The position numbers and the translations under genes are program-made. Below are positions 16,830 through 24,749 of a stretch of DNA of 48,507 nucleotides, piece by piece. Position 1 is the first letter of the stretch, and each line of letters begins with the position of its first letter. Origin of the DNA: Kutzneria sp. 744 (GTDB lineage Bacteria; Actinomycetota; Actinomycetes; Mycobacteriales; Pseudonocardiaceae); assembly GCF_000568255.1 (NCBI RefSeq), contig NZ_KK037166.1, positions 5,571,041 to 5,619,547 of the forward strand, written 5' to 3'. The notes below the pieces were generated by a model. It worked only from the letters and a program-made list of their open reading frames with translations. It made no database searches and was not told the DNA's origin.

Positions 16830-17273
16830 TCACACGGCGCGGATCAGGCCGAGGGTGGCGGCGGCGTCCAGCACGATCGTGCGGTGGTCGAACGCCATGC
16901 TGTGCAGCTCGGCGCGAATCAGCGGGACGGGCGTCCACTCGGCGGCGGCCGCGTCGTCGGCGGCGATGGGCCTGGGCATGGTGGGCAGCAGTGCGGTGTA
17001 GGCGAACGTGCGGTAGGGGCCGCGCGGGTCACGCCCCGGCGCGGCGTAGACGTCGACCTGGCTCAACTGCGTGGCCGGCAGGATGACGCTGGTCTCCTCG
17101 GCCAGCTCGCGGGCGGCGGCGGCGCGCGTGTCCTCGCCGGGGTCGACGTGGCCCCCTGGCAGCGCCTTGCGGCCCTGGAAGGGGTCCCACCGGCGCAGGA
17201 TGGTCAGCACGCGCAGGGTGCGCTGGTAGTCGTAGGCGAACAGGACGGCGTCGGCGGTGTCGATGTAGTCCAC
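16830..17273 (-). CDS. Nudix hydrolase
   Basis: 147 aa from GTG 17273. The Nudix box is complete at 41-63: G41-x5-E47-x7-R55-E56-L-x-E59-E60, with Thr/Ser after the last Glu. The N-terminal DAVLFAYDYQRTLRVLTILRR and the KALPGGHVDPGE context are typical. Nudix enzymes hydrolyse nucleoside diphosphate derivatives. In pSAM2 the Nudix protein Pif confers transfer immunity, so a comparable exclusion or regulatory role is possible here; that is inference from family and context. A GGGGACGTGAC element with its own inverted copy precedes it. Confidence 0.9.
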   Translation of the reverse strand: MDYIDTADAVLFAYDYQRTLRVLTILRRWDPFQGRKALPGGHVDPGEDTRAAAARELAEETSVILPATQLSQVDVYAAPGRDPRGPYRTFAYTALLPTMPRPIAADDAAAAEWTPVPLIRAELHSMAFDHRTIVLDAAATLGLIRAV

Positions 17274-17313
17274 GGTGGACTGCTCTCTTCCTGTTGGATG
17301 GCACGACGAATCA

Positions 17314-17340
17314 GGGGACGGGTCACGTCCCCTTGCTGTG
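17314..17340 (-). promoter_or_regulatory. CACAGCAAGGGGACGTGACC leader element
   Basis: A minus-strand copy of the repeated element, ~48 nt before the Nudix start. Here GGGGACG-TGACC-CGTCCCC also forms a 7-bp stem, so the element could fold in the RNA. Confidence 0.6.
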
Positions 17341-17365
17341 GTGTGGGAATCTCGCGAGCGGCCCG

Positions 17366-18406
17366 CTAGTCGACGCGCTGGCCGTTCACGTAGAGCACGC
17401 CGCCCTGGTAGATCACGGTGTGGCCGCGACCAGTGCTGGGGGCGGTGTGGGTCGGCGTCAGCGGCTGGCCGGTCGCGGCGTCGGTGACCACGGTTCCGCG
17501 CACGGACACCGAGCGGCCCGGGTGCCGGTAGACGCTGCCGCCCACGACGGTGTAGCCGTTGCCCTGCACGACACCGCCGACGTTGCGGCCGATGATGACG
17601 TCGCCGGACCCGCCGCTGACCTGCCGCTCCTTCTCGACCGCTTTCTTCCGGGCCTTCTTCTCGGCCTTCCTGGCGGCCTTGGCGGCGCGTTCGGCGTCGT
17701 CGCCCGGGCTGGACTGTCCACCCGTGCTGGCCGAGCCGCCGAGGAAGATGCCCCCGGAGTTGCTGCCCATCACGACGCCGGTGTTGTTACTGATCTTGCC
17801 GAACCGGACGTTGTCGTCGTTCCTGCCAGATCCCATGTGGACGCCTCTCCCGGTGTTGTCGTCGGTCACGTCCCCCGCCTGAGCAGCGAGGCGTTCCTGC
17901 CGGGCCTCGTGACGCAGCCGGCGGGCTTCCTTCCGTGCGGCACGGGCAACCTGCCGGGCCTCGCGGTACTCGGCGTCCCGGTCACCGTCGACCTCGCCCC
18001 AGCTACCGCGGTTGATCTGCACGCCGTCGCCGGTGTGGACAGGTCCGAACGATGAGCCGATGACCACGCCAACGCCCGTGACGACGTCGCCTTGGATGCC
18101 GACGGTGCCGCCGTGGTTGGTGTTGACCACGGCGACGCGCTCGGCGGTGTCGTGCTCCACAGTGCGCGGTGGTGTCACGTCCCCTTGCTGTGCAGCGGTT
18201 TCCCGCGCCTGCGTGTCCTGTTCCTTGAGCTTGTTCAACGCCGTCGTGGCCGCCTGGATCCGAGCCTCACCCGCGGCTACGGCGGCGGTGTCGCCGGCCG
18301 CGCGTGCGGTGTTGACGGCGCGGCGGGCGCGGTGGATCTGTTGACGCAGCTTGGCTTTCGCTTTGCCACTGCTGCCGGAGCAGCGGCGGCCTCCTGTTCG
18401 GCACAT
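17366..18406 (-). CDS. Coiled-coil / glycine-valine repeat protein, possibly several modules
   Basis: 346 aa from ATG 18406 (MCRTGGRRCSGSS), well placed behind CAGGAGACACGCC. Basic Ala-rich helices (KAKAKLRQQIHRARRAVNTARAAG; ARQVARAARKEARRLRHEARQ; RAAKAARKAEKKARKKAVEKE) alternate with G/V/I/N-rich stretches (GGTVGIQGDVVTGVGVVIGS; NNTGVVMGSNSGGIFLGG; SGDVIIGRNVGGVVQGNGY). The latter look like short beta-solenoid turns. Two copies of the GGGGACGTGAC element lie inside the ORF, each read in frame as GDVT. A second good start (GGGAGAGG…ATG 17837) follows one, so a shorter protein may also be made. Function unknown. Confidence 0.7.
   Translation of the reverse strand: MCRTGGRRCSGSSGKAKAKLRQQIHRARRAVNTARAAGDTAAVAAGEARIQAATTALNKLKEQDTQARETAAQQGDVTPPRTVEHDTAERVAVVNTNHGGTVGIQGDVVTGVGVVIGSSFGPVHTGDGVQINRGSWGEVDGDRDAEYREARQVARAARKEARRLRHEARQERLAAQAGDVTDDNTGRGVHMGSGRNDDNVRFGKISNNTGVVMGSNSGGIFLGGSASTGGQSSPGDDAERAAKAARKAEKKARKKAVEKERQVSGGSGDVIIGRNVGGVVQGNGYTVVGGSVYRHPGRSVSVRGTVVTDAATGQPLTPTHTAPSTGRGHTVIYQGGVLYVNGQRVD
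17865..17876 (-). promoter_or_regulatory. Intragenic GGGGACGTGACC element
   Basis: Copy inside the repeat protein, 28 nt before internal ATG 17837 with its GGGAGAGG ribosome site. Confidence 0.5.
18173..18202 (-). repeat. 30-nt repeat containing GGGGACGTGACA, intragenic copy
   Basis: Matches 18428-18457 at 28 of 30 positions (minus strand GAAACC…TGCACAGCAAGGGG then ACGTGACA). Both copies are read in the same frame (QQGDVT). Confidence 0.85.
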
Positions 18407-18427
18407 GGCGTGTCTCCTGTGTGGAGT

Positions 18428-18457
18428 TGTCACGTCCCCTTGCTGTGCATGGGTTTC
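18428..18457 (-). repeat. 30-nt repeat containing GGGGACGTGACA, leader copy
   Basis: Lies 22 nt before ATG 18406. Nearly identical to 18173-18202, which suggests that part of the gene arose by duplication of a leader-gene unit. Confidence 0.85.
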
Positions 18458-18483
18458 TGGCTTCTGTGAACGCGGGACGTAGG

Positions 18484-18771
18484 TCAACGGTCCAGTTCGC
18501 GGCGCCGATCCTGAGCGCGGCGGCGGTCGACGCGGATGTCGTGGCGGACGCGGGTGTACGCGTTGTGCAGGCGGCGTCCGAGGCGCAGCACGCGGCCGGT
18601 GCCGTCGCAGCCGTGGCACAGCCGAATGCCGCCCATGCCGCGGTGTCCGCCGGTCCCGCCGCACCGCTTGTGCGGCTTGAACGGGTACAGCCAGCACGCC
18701 AAGATGTAACGTCCTGTAATCGACATGGTGCAGGCGAAGAGGGCAGCGTCGATCAGGCTGGACAGGGTCAC
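18484..18771 (-). CDS. Small TM protein with zinc-finger-like motif
   Basis: 95 aa from GTG 18771, with TTGGAGG 6 nt upstream; the frame is also open to TTG 18783. An N-terminal TM helix (~5-28, LIDAALFACTMSITGRYILACWLY) is followed by KRCGGTGGHRGMGGIRLCHGCDGTGR, which resembles a DnaJ-type CxxCxGxG zinc finger. The tail is strongly basic. Similar small proteins are common between the transfer and replication genes of AICEs. Function unknown. Confidence 0.65.
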   Translation of the reverse strand: MTLSSLIDAALFACTMSITGRYILACWLYPFKPHKRCGGTGGHRGMGGIRLCHGCDGTGRVLRLGRRLHNAYTRVRHDIRVDRRRAQDRRRELDR

Positions 18772-18812
18772 AAGGGCCTCCAACAGGTGTTTTCGGCCGT
18801 GTTCGGCCGGTG

Positions 18813-18947
18813 CCGCTAGGAACTAGGGCACTGATCAGAGGGTGTTGGGGTCGCTAGCGGGGGCGCTAGGTCTAGCGGGGATGCCTGCTAGACCTAGCGC
18901 CCGCCATCGGCCGTCACCGGGCGGTCGTCGACGCCCGGTCTAGTCAC
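18813..18947. promoter_or_regulatory. CTAG-rich cluster beside traB, candidate clt
   Basis: About eight CTAG tetranucleotides within ~135 bp, a motif that is normally scarce in high-GC actinobacterial DNA. Most are embedded in CGCTAG-type units. At 18863-18900 a perfect 14-bp stem forms (GCGCTAGGTCTAGC / GCTAGACCTAGCGC, 10-nt loop). It sits immediately downstream of the traB-like gene. In Streptomyces plasmids the cis-acting transfer locus recognised by TraB is a repeat-bearing non-coding site near traB. It could also simply be a terminator. Confidence 0.55.
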
Positions 18948-21168
18948 TGTCCGTGATGGCGTCGGTGATGTCGTCGCGGGTGATGCCGCGGCGGTTGGCG
19001 CCCTTGCCGGTCGTGGGGTCGGTGCCCCACACCTGTGCGGTGCGCACGCCGTAGGGCTTGAGCGCGGCGGCCAGCTGCACGGCCATGGCCTTGGCCTCCT
19101 GCTCCGCCCACGGCCCGTAGACCGAGGGCCGCAGGTCAGCGAGCCGGGTGACCACGGTCTCCGACCACAGCTTGTCCTCATCGGCACCGAACACGGACGC
19201 GATGTCGGCCAGCAGCGTGGAGCCGTCGACGTCGTCGACCTCGGCGTCCAGACCAGCAGCGAAGCCGGTCAGCCGGCCCTGCGCGGTGCGCACGGCGCGG
19301 GCCCGGGCGGCGATGGCGTCGGCGGCCGGGCCGTCGATGTAGACGGTCTTGGTCAGCTTGGCGTCGTCGCCCTCACCGACCAGGTACCCGATGCCGCGGT
19401 CGTTGCGGGACAACGTGGTCGCACGGACGCCGTTCTTGTGCGCGGAGGTGCCCAACACCATGTCGTTCTCGGTGTGCCCGTTGACCTTGAGGCAGAACCG
19501 CATGATGGCGTTGGCGGAGATCCCGGTCGGGATGGACTTGGCGTCCGGCCGCTGGGTGGCCAGCACGAGCACCATGCCCAGTGCGGGGCCGCGCTTGACG
19601 ATGTCGGTGCAGATTTCCTCGAACTCCCCGCCGTGCTTGGGGTGCTCGAACCACACCTGGCACTCGTCGACCCCGATGACGATCGGGTGCAGGCCCAACG
19701 ACTTGTTGCTGGCCAGCTCTGGGGTGACCTTGTTCTCCGGGCACAGGTCCTTCGGCAACTCCCGGATCACCTTCGCGCGACGCCGCAACTCATCCCGTAG
19801 CGCACGCAGGTCGGCCAGCGCGTAGGTGATGTCCTCATCGTCGTCCCCGGCCCGGTAGCGGTGCGCAACCTGCGCCAACGGCGACAAGTCACCAGTTCCC
19901 TTCAGGTCGTAGGCGTGGACCTCCGCCCGCGGGTCCAGCGCGGCCATGAGCAGGATCTCCCGCAGGGCGAACGTCTTGCCCATGCGGGGAACCGCGCCGA
20001 TGATCATGGACACGAACATCAGGGTGATGTCGACCCAGCGGCCGCGCTGATCGGTGCCGAACGGCACCGACCGGAACAGATCCACCGTGCCCGTCTTCGC
20101 GAGTGGCCACGCAGGTTGACGGGCGGAGGCCATGTCCTGATCCCCCACCCACAACACCAACCGGCCCGGGTGGACCTCAGTGTTGCCGTCCGGCCACACG
20201 CATCCCAGCGGCCGGCCCAACGCGGCGGCGAGGTTCGCGCGGCGGTCGATGACGTCGGTCGCGACAGCGCCGGGCGGGAGGTCGATGTCCGCGCGCCAGC
20301 CGGGCCCGTCGCGGGTGATCGGCGCGGTGAACGCGATCGCCCCCTTGGGGTCCTTGCTCATGGCCTGGTTGATCCGGCCGATGCCCAGCACGGACAAGGC
20401 GTGCACGATGACCTCGGAGGTCAGCGGACGCACCGACGAGCCGACCACAGCGCGGCTGATGATCGGCTTATCCGCCGGGGCACCCAGGAACCCCAGCAGC
20501 ACCACGGCGGTGAAGATGCACACGCCGATCACCCACGTCGGGAGCAGGAACCAGCCGGTGACCGCGGACGCCATGCCCAACGCGGCCGCACCCAGCATGA
20601 TGATCGTGCGCAGTCGTACCCGGGCGTCACGCTGCCGCGACAGCTTCAGGTACTGGTCAGCGTCCTCGGCGCGGGCCATGGCGGAGCGGACCGGGCGGCC
20701 TTCGGCGTCGGTGACCCAGTGGTTGATGCCGCGCAGCATCCGGCCGGCGCCGATCGGGGACCGCAACGCCAGCTTGGACACGTACCAGGGTGCGCGCACG
20801 GCGTGAAACGCCGTGGTGTGTCCCAGGTGGGTGAGCATCGCTCGCATTGCGGATTCGGTGTCGGCCCATGACTTGGTCCACTCGGGCAGGATCGGACGCC
20901 GTTCCCGCTGGGAGATCCGGTCCAGGTAGGACGGGCGGCCGATGGTCGGGGTGTCGACCAGCGCGGCCGGGATGTCGTCGACGATTTCGGCGTCGACGAT
21001 CTCCCCGGCCTGCTCAACCTCGACCTCAGCGGGCACGGCCACGGTGGCGTGAGGGTCGGTCGTGCCCGGGTCTGCACCACCGGTGACCAGCGGACGCAGC
21101 GGCCGGACGTTGTCGGGGATCTGGGGTTCGTCCGGGGTCGGTGCCCCGGTCACAGTGGTGGTGGACAT
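18940..21168 (-). CDS. traB: TraB/FtsK-SpoIIIE-type DNA translocase
   Basis: 742 aa from ATG 21168 (MSTTTVTGAPTPDEP), which overlaps the previous stop (TGATG); the frame is open 123 bp further upstream. Order: disordered acidic N-terminus; two TM helices (~185-230, TIIMLGAAALGMASAVTGWFL and WVIGVCIFTAVVLLGFLG); FtsK-type motor with Walker A GAVPRMGKT (K398) and Walker B VIGVDECQVW (D501, E502), then LVLATQRPDAKSIP. The C-terminal ~100 residues (…GITRDDITDAITD) could be a winged-helix DNA-recognition domain. A hexameric pump of this type moves double-stranded AICE DNA between mycelial cells. Confidence 0.92.
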   Translation of the reverse strand: MSTTTVTGAPTPDEPQIPDNVRPLRPLVTGGADPGTTDPHATVAVPAEVEVEQAGEIVDAEIVDDIPAALVDTPTIGRPSYLDRISQRERRPILPEWTKSWADTESAMRAMLTHLGHTTAFHAVRAPWYVSKLALRSPIGAGRMLRGINHWVTDAEGRPVRSAMARAEDADQYLKLSRQRDARVRLRTIIMLGAAALGMASAVTGWFLLPTWVIGVCIFTAVVLLGFLGAPADKPIISRAVVGSSVRPLTSEVIVHALSVLGIGRINQAMSKDPKGAIAFTAPITRDGPGWRADIDLPPGAVATDVIDRRANLAAALGRPLGCVWPDGNTEVHPGRLVLWVGDQDMASARQPAWPLAKTGTVDLFRSVPFGTDQRGRWVDITLMFVSMIIGAVPRMGKTFALREILLMAALDPRAEVHAYDLKGTGDLSPLAQVAHRYRAGDDDEDITYALADLRALRDELRRRAKVIRELPKDLCPENKVTPELASNKSLGLHPIVIGVDECQVWFEHPKHGGEFEEICTDIVKRGPALGMVLVLATQRPDAKSIPTGISANAIMRFCLKVNGHTENDMVLGTSAHKNGVRATTLSRNDRGIGYLVGEGDDAKLTKTVYIDGPAADAIAARARAVRTAQGRLTGFAAGLDAEVDDVDGSTLLADIASVFGADEDKLWSETVVTRLADLRPSVYGPWAEQEAKAMAVQLAAALKPYGVRTAQVWGTDPTTGKGANRRGITRDDITDAITDSD

Positions 21169-22523
21169 CAGGCAACCTCCTCCTGCTCGATCGAGTGCGG
21201 TCGGTTCTGGTCGTCGGCCAGCAGCGCGGCCACGCGGTAGGCACGGGCCTTGTCGCCGCTCCGGTTCATGACGTGGGTGTAGATCCGCCACCCGGACGGC
21301 GCCGAGGACAGCTGGCCGTCGGCGATCAGGTCGCGGACCTCGCGGTAGAGCTCCCGATCCGGGTCGGAGGCATCGGCTGCAACCGGGGTGGGGTCGGACT
21401 GTTCGTGCAGGTTGACCGGCCCGGAGCCGGGCAGCGCCACAGGCCGGAACCCGGTCACCGCGGCGGTGCGGTCGATCATGCGGGCGACGTCCTCAGCCAG
21501 GCTGTAGGCCGGGGCCTCCGCCACCCTCCGCCCGAACCGGGTCAAGGCGACCGGCCCGTCCGGGTACCGCAGTTCCACCCGCCCATCGGCGTGCAACAGC
21601 GCGGTGGCGGAGCGGACCGCGGCCCGCTCGAACCGGGCCACCCGACGCCGGGCCGCACGGTCCAACCGCCGCGCCGCCCGGCCGGTCCACCACGCCCGGG
21701 CGGCGGTGATCACGTCGGTGCGCCAGTGCGAGATCTGGTGCACCGCGATGCCGGCCACCGACACCAGCGCCATCACGACGCCGTGCCAGCTGGCGTTCGG
21801 GTCGGCCGCGCCGTGGGTGTAGTTCAGCGCGGCCGACACCGCAGCAACCAACCACACCGCGGCGGTAGTCGCCCCGACCGGCAGCCCAGCGCGGCGCCGG
21901 ATCTCCACGCGCGCCAAGCAAGGCCCACGCGGAGGTCAGTTCAATCCCGGGCATAGTAAAAGAGGTACTTATACTTGAAAGTCGGCACCCGGTGACGAGC
22001 TTATAATGATGTGACACGGTTACGGCTACGGCCGACGTTTTCGCCTGTCAGAATGGAGTCACGCTTGGGCCCGTTAGCTACCACATTACGCCTAGTTACC
22101 CGTTCGTTTGTATACTTATATCCGCTCATGCCACGCGGAGGTCTCCGTGAACAAGGCCAGCAGCCAGCCAAGCCCGGCACCGAACACGGCGTCACCAGAC
22201 GCGGACTGGGCCTGCCAGGCCAACACACCCGGGGCGACGATGACCGGCAGCCACAGCGCCAGCTGCCAGCGCGCGGAGACCCACGCGACCAGCTCGGCCC
22301 GGCGGCGGCGCCGCTCGGCGCGGTCGGTCTCCCGCTCGGTGCGCTTGCGGGCGGAACGCTCGGCGGCCAGCCGTTCGGCGGCCTCGGCCTGCGCGGTCTG
22401 CACCGCGACCAGGGCCAACGCAGCCTCGGCATTGGTCCTCGCGGCTTCAGCCTTGTACTGCTCGGCCATACCGGCGGCGACCGCGCGTTGCGAGCGGGGG
22501 TCGTAGAGACGGGGCGTGGTCAT
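21168..22523 (-). pseudogene. Spd-like / DUF2637-type membrane protein, split
   Basis: The 5' part (22523 down to ~22131; ribosome site AAGGAGGTGA) encodes a charged coiled coil (YKAEAARTNAEAALALVAVQ…RKRTERETDRAERRRRR), then TM helices LALWLPVIVAPGVLAW and LGWLLALFTETSAW. The 3' part (below ~21925) continues in another frame as VEIRRRAGLPVG…AAVWLVAAVSAALNYTHG and GVVMALVSVAGIAVHQI plus a soluble tail to 21168. Together they match the architecture of AICE Spd-like proteins. A 206-bp A/T-rich insertion with a 13-bp flanking repeat separates them, and one extra base is needed to explain the frame. Both halves could still be translated separately: 22116-22523, 135 aa, and 21168-21917, up to 249 aa. 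Confidence 0.7.
21925..22143. other. 206-bp A/T-rich insertion with 13-bp direct repeats
   Basis: CCACGCGGAGGTC occurs at 21925-21937 and 22131-22143. The 193 bp between are visibly lower in GC than the flanks, contain no ORF of note and show no terminal inverted repeats. The repeat looks like a target duplication or a recombination scar. Confidence 0.75.
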
Positions 22524-22545
22524 CGGGTCACCTCCTTGTTGGTGG

Positions 22546-23058
22546 TCACTGGCTGTTTCCGTGGGCGGTCATGCAGCGCTGCCACGCGGCGCGTGCCTGC
22601 TCAGCGAGGGCCTGATCGACGGCCGACCACGAGCCGCAGGGCCCGTCAGGGTCGCCGCCGTTGTAGGGCAACGGTTTGGTGAGCTCGTCGTAGAGCTCGG
22701 GGTACTGCTGGCGCACGGTGGGCAGATGCGGGCCGGCCGGGCAGGGCTGCCCGGTGCGCAGGCTGTACTCGGTGGCCGCGCTGACGACGACCCGGTACTC
22801 GCTGCCGTCGGTGTCGCGGCACTCGGCGTAGTGGGTGCCGGTGGCTGGGTTGTTCGGGTCGCGGGCGTACTCGGTGCCGGTCACCGTGGCCGTGCCGGCG
22901 CGGCCGGTGGCGGTGGGGTCGGGGTGGTGAGTCGTCCCGGCGGCCGGGGCCAGCGGAGGCGTCGGGGTGTGCGTGGTGGTGTGGTCGCCGTTGCGGGCCG
23001 CAGCGACCACGACCAGCACGAGCAGGCCCCCGGTGAGCGCGGTTGTCCCCAGCTTCAC
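22546..23058 (-). CDS. Membrane-anchored or secreted protein of transfer operon
   Basis: 170 aa from GTG 23058, with GGAGG 5 nt upstream and a 4-nt overlap with the previous stop (GTGA). One N-terminal hydrophobic helix (~6-23, TTALTGGLLVLVVVAAA) is followed by a Thr/Pro-rich linker. The exported domain contains four Cys (YAECRDTDGSEY, GQPCPAGP, GPCGSW, WQRCMTA), likely two disulfides. It has no lipobox Cys. It may act at the cell surface during transfer; function unknown. Confidence 0.75.
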   Translation of the reverse strand: MKLGTTALTGGLLVLVVVAAARNGDHTTTHTPTPPLAPAAGTTHHPDPTATGRAGTATVTGTEYARDPNNPATGTHYAECRDTDGSEYRVVVSAATEYSLRTGQPCPAGPHLPTVRQQYPELYDELTKPLPYNGGDPDGPCGSWSAVDQALAEQARAAWQRCMTAHGNSQ

Positions 23059-23216
23059 GTCGTCCTCCGAGAAGTGGTGGTGTGGCAGCGGGCGGTGAAG
23101 GTGCCGCAGTGCACGCGTTCGGCGCCGGTGCCGGTGGTGACCAGCACGGTCGGCTCCTGGCAGGTGCGGCACGGCTGCCGGGTGCCGTCAGGGTTGGGGA
23201 TGGTGGTGAAGCTCAT
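23055..23216 (-). CDS. 53-aa zinc-ribbon-like protein
   Basis: From ATG 23216, overlapping the previous stop (ATGA) and the next start (GTGA). CRTC near residue 16 and VHCGTFTARCH near 36-46 can form one small zinc site. Part of a chain of overlapping mini-genes; function unknown. Confidence 0.65.
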   Translation of the reverse strand: MSFTTIPNPDGTRQPCRTCQEPTVLVTTGTGAERVHCGTFTARCHTTTSRRTT

Positions 23217-23524
23217 GAGGTCACCTCGAATCCGTCCGGGCCGATCGGCCGCAGGTAGCCGCCGCAGGGGCAGGTGCCCAGGGCCTCGGTGTCGTGCCAG
23301 CCGTAGGCGGTGGTGCAGTCGTCGCAGACCCACTCGACCCACGGATCGGTGAGGGCCTGCTCGCACGCGCCGAGGCAGGCGAAGACCTGCCCACCGCCCG
23401 GGGCGTAGCCGACCGGCCGGTGGGCACTGCCGCGGGCGGTCAGGTAGTTGGCGCGGCAGATGACGCAGGCCAACCCATCGGCCTGCATCGGCGTCAGGTC
23501 CGGCCACACCACGGCCGGGTTCAC
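23213..23524 (-). CDS. 103-aa cysteine-rich protein with several zinc knuckles
   Basis: From GTG 23524 with GGAG upstream, overlapping both neighbours by 4 nt. Cysteine pairs: CVICRANY (~19-22), CLGACEQ (~49-53), CDDCTTAYG (~66-69) and CPCGGYL (~85-87). These suggest two zinc ribbons, possibly nucleic-acid or protein binding. The large open frame extending upstream is not used, judging by the overlap. Function unknown. Confidence 0.7.
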   Translation of the reverse strand: MNPAVVWPDLTPMQADGLACVICRANYLTARGSAHRPVGYAPGGGQVFACLGACEQALTDPWVEWVCDDCTTAYGWHDTEALGTCPCGGYLRPIGPDGFEVTS

Positions 23525-23790
23525 GTGGTGCTCCACGCGGCCATGTCGCGGGTGCGGTAGCCGGTGGGCATCGGCGGGGTCGCCACCGTGCCGGCCTCCA
23601 CGACCATGTCGCACAGGACCTTCCCCATGGCGACCAGCCGCTCCCCGAAGTCGACGACCAGGGCGAGCACCAGCGCCAGGACCAGCGTGAGCGCCTGCGA
23701 CAGCAGCGTGAGGATGGTCAAGCCCACGAACGCGGCGGCCGCCACCCACGTCAAGTTCTTGAGGGTGTCTCGGTACTGCATGGCGGTCAC
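23521..23790 (-). CDS. Small membrane protein of transfer operon
   Basis: 89 aa from GTG 23790, with GGAAGG upstream and a GTGA overlap. A long hydrophobic region (~14-48, LTWVAAAAFVGLTILTLLSQALTLVLALVLALVV) may be one long or two short TM helices. The cytosolic tail is FGERLVAMGKVLCDMVVEAG. Function unknown. Confidence 0.7.
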   Translation of the reverse strand: MTAMQYRDTLKNLTWVAAAAFVGLTILTLLSQALTLVLALVLALVVDFGERLVAMGKVLCDMVVEAGTVATPPMPTGYRTRDMAAWSTT

Positions 23791-24083
23791 TGGCCTTCCT
23801 GCTCGGCGGCGTTGGCTTGGGCGATCAGGCGCACGGCGTGCGCGTCGCACAGCCGCGTGGCGTCGTACAACGCCCAGGACGCCAGCGAGCCGGGCTCGGT
23901 GTGCTGGCGGGCGGTGCTGTAGACCTCGGCCAGCACCCGCCGGGCGGCGGCGATACGGCGGCACCAGGCGGGAAAGTCGGCCGGGTCGGCGTTGCGGGCG
24001 ATATCGAGGTCGGCGCGGGCCTGCGCAGCCAGCGTCTCCAGCTCCGCCGGGAACGCCATCGGCGGCGTGTCGGGATTGCTCAT
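23787..24083 (-). CDS. 98-aa helical protein of transfer operon
   Basis: From ATG 24083 (MSNPDTPPMAFPAELETL), overlapping its neighbours by 4 nt on each side. It is predicted all-helical (ELETLAAQARADLDIARNADPADFPAWCRRIAAARRVLAEVYS…LIAQANAAEQEGQ) with no motif. Function unknown. Confidence 0.7.
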   Translation of the reverse strand: MSNPDTPPMAFPAELETLAAQARADLDIARNADPADFPAWCRRIAAARRVLAEVYSTARQHTEPGSLASWALYDATRLCDAHAVRLIAQANAAEQEGQ

Positions 24084-24343
24084 GCCGCCGCTCCCATCTG
24101 CACGACGCCGTAGTTGCCGCTGGCGTTGAAGCAGGTCTGCGCGGGCTCCACGCTGCCGGGCAGCGGCTGCTTGAACGAGCCGCGGCAGGTCGGGCGGCCG
24201 GGGCCGAAGCCGGGCACCGGGTGCTCCGGCATGAGGCCCTCGGTGGTCAGCGTGTAGTGGATCTCCCGGCAGCGGGGGCAGGTGCCCCACAGCAACACGT
24301 CAGGCCGGGTGGTGGTCATGGGCACGGCGAGGATGCGAGACAC
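24080..24343 (-). CDS. 87-aa zinc-ribbon-like protein
   Basis: From GTG 24343. LLWGTCPRCREIHYTLTTEG gives one CxxC. A second Cys pair (PTCRGSF, QTCFNASG) may complete a zinc site. It ends with an ATGA overlap to the next gene. Confidence 0.65.
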   Translation of the reverse strand: MSRILAVPMTTTRPDVLLWGTCPRCREIHYTLTTEGLMPEHPVPGFGPGRPTCRGSFKQPLPGSVEPAQTCFNASGNYGVVQMGAAA

Positions 24344-24430
24344 TGTGGTGTCCCTTCTGGTCGTAGATCAGGTGGGTGGTTGACCCGGTCCGGCAGGTCT
24401 TCTTGGCGGGAGGGCTGCCGGACCGGGGCG

Positions 24431-24574
24431 TCAACGGGACGTGCGCTCGGACCATGCCGGGGAGTTGCCGTCCTCACGGCCGGACGGCCGGTGCTCATCG
24501 GGGCAGCCACTGACGAAGCAATTGCCGGAGCTGTTGGCGGAGTGGCCGTTACGGCAGGTGCTGTTGTTCGACAT
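24431..24574 (-). CDS. 47-aa mini-protein
   Basis: From ATG 24574, behind GGGGATTGAG, which includes the preceding stop. Sequence MSNNSTCRNGHSANSSGNCF continues …SGCPDEHRPSGRED. Three Cys and a His suggest a small metal-binding knuckle. It fills the operon gap exactly, which is the main support. Function unknown. Confidence 0.5.
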   Translation of the reverse strand: MSNNSTCRNGHSANSSGNCFVSGCPDEHRPSGREDGNSPAWSERTSR

Positions 24575-24575
24575 C

Positions 24576-24749
24576 TCAATCCCCGTTTCGGTGGCTGGTC
24601 ACGGACGTGACGGTGTAGCCCTGCTCGATCAGGCGCTCGCGGGTGCTGTCGACCTGGTCGGGGTAGACCCAGGAGGCCGCTTCCGGGGACCCGGGGCGGG
24701 TGGCGCGAATCTCGATCGGCGCGTCCATCGCGCTGCGGTAGTCGCTCAC
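24576..24749 (-). CDS. 57-aa mini-protein
   Basis: From GTG 24749, overlapping the previous stop by 4 nt (GTGA). The sequence (VSDYRSAMDAPIEIRATRPG…STRERLIEQGYTVTSVTSHR) reads as one helix and two strands, without motif. It ends one base before the next start. Function unknown. Confidence 0.55.
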   Translation of the reverse strand: MSDYRSAMDAPIEIRATRPGSPEAASWVYPDQVDSTRERLIEQGYTVTSVTSHRNGD

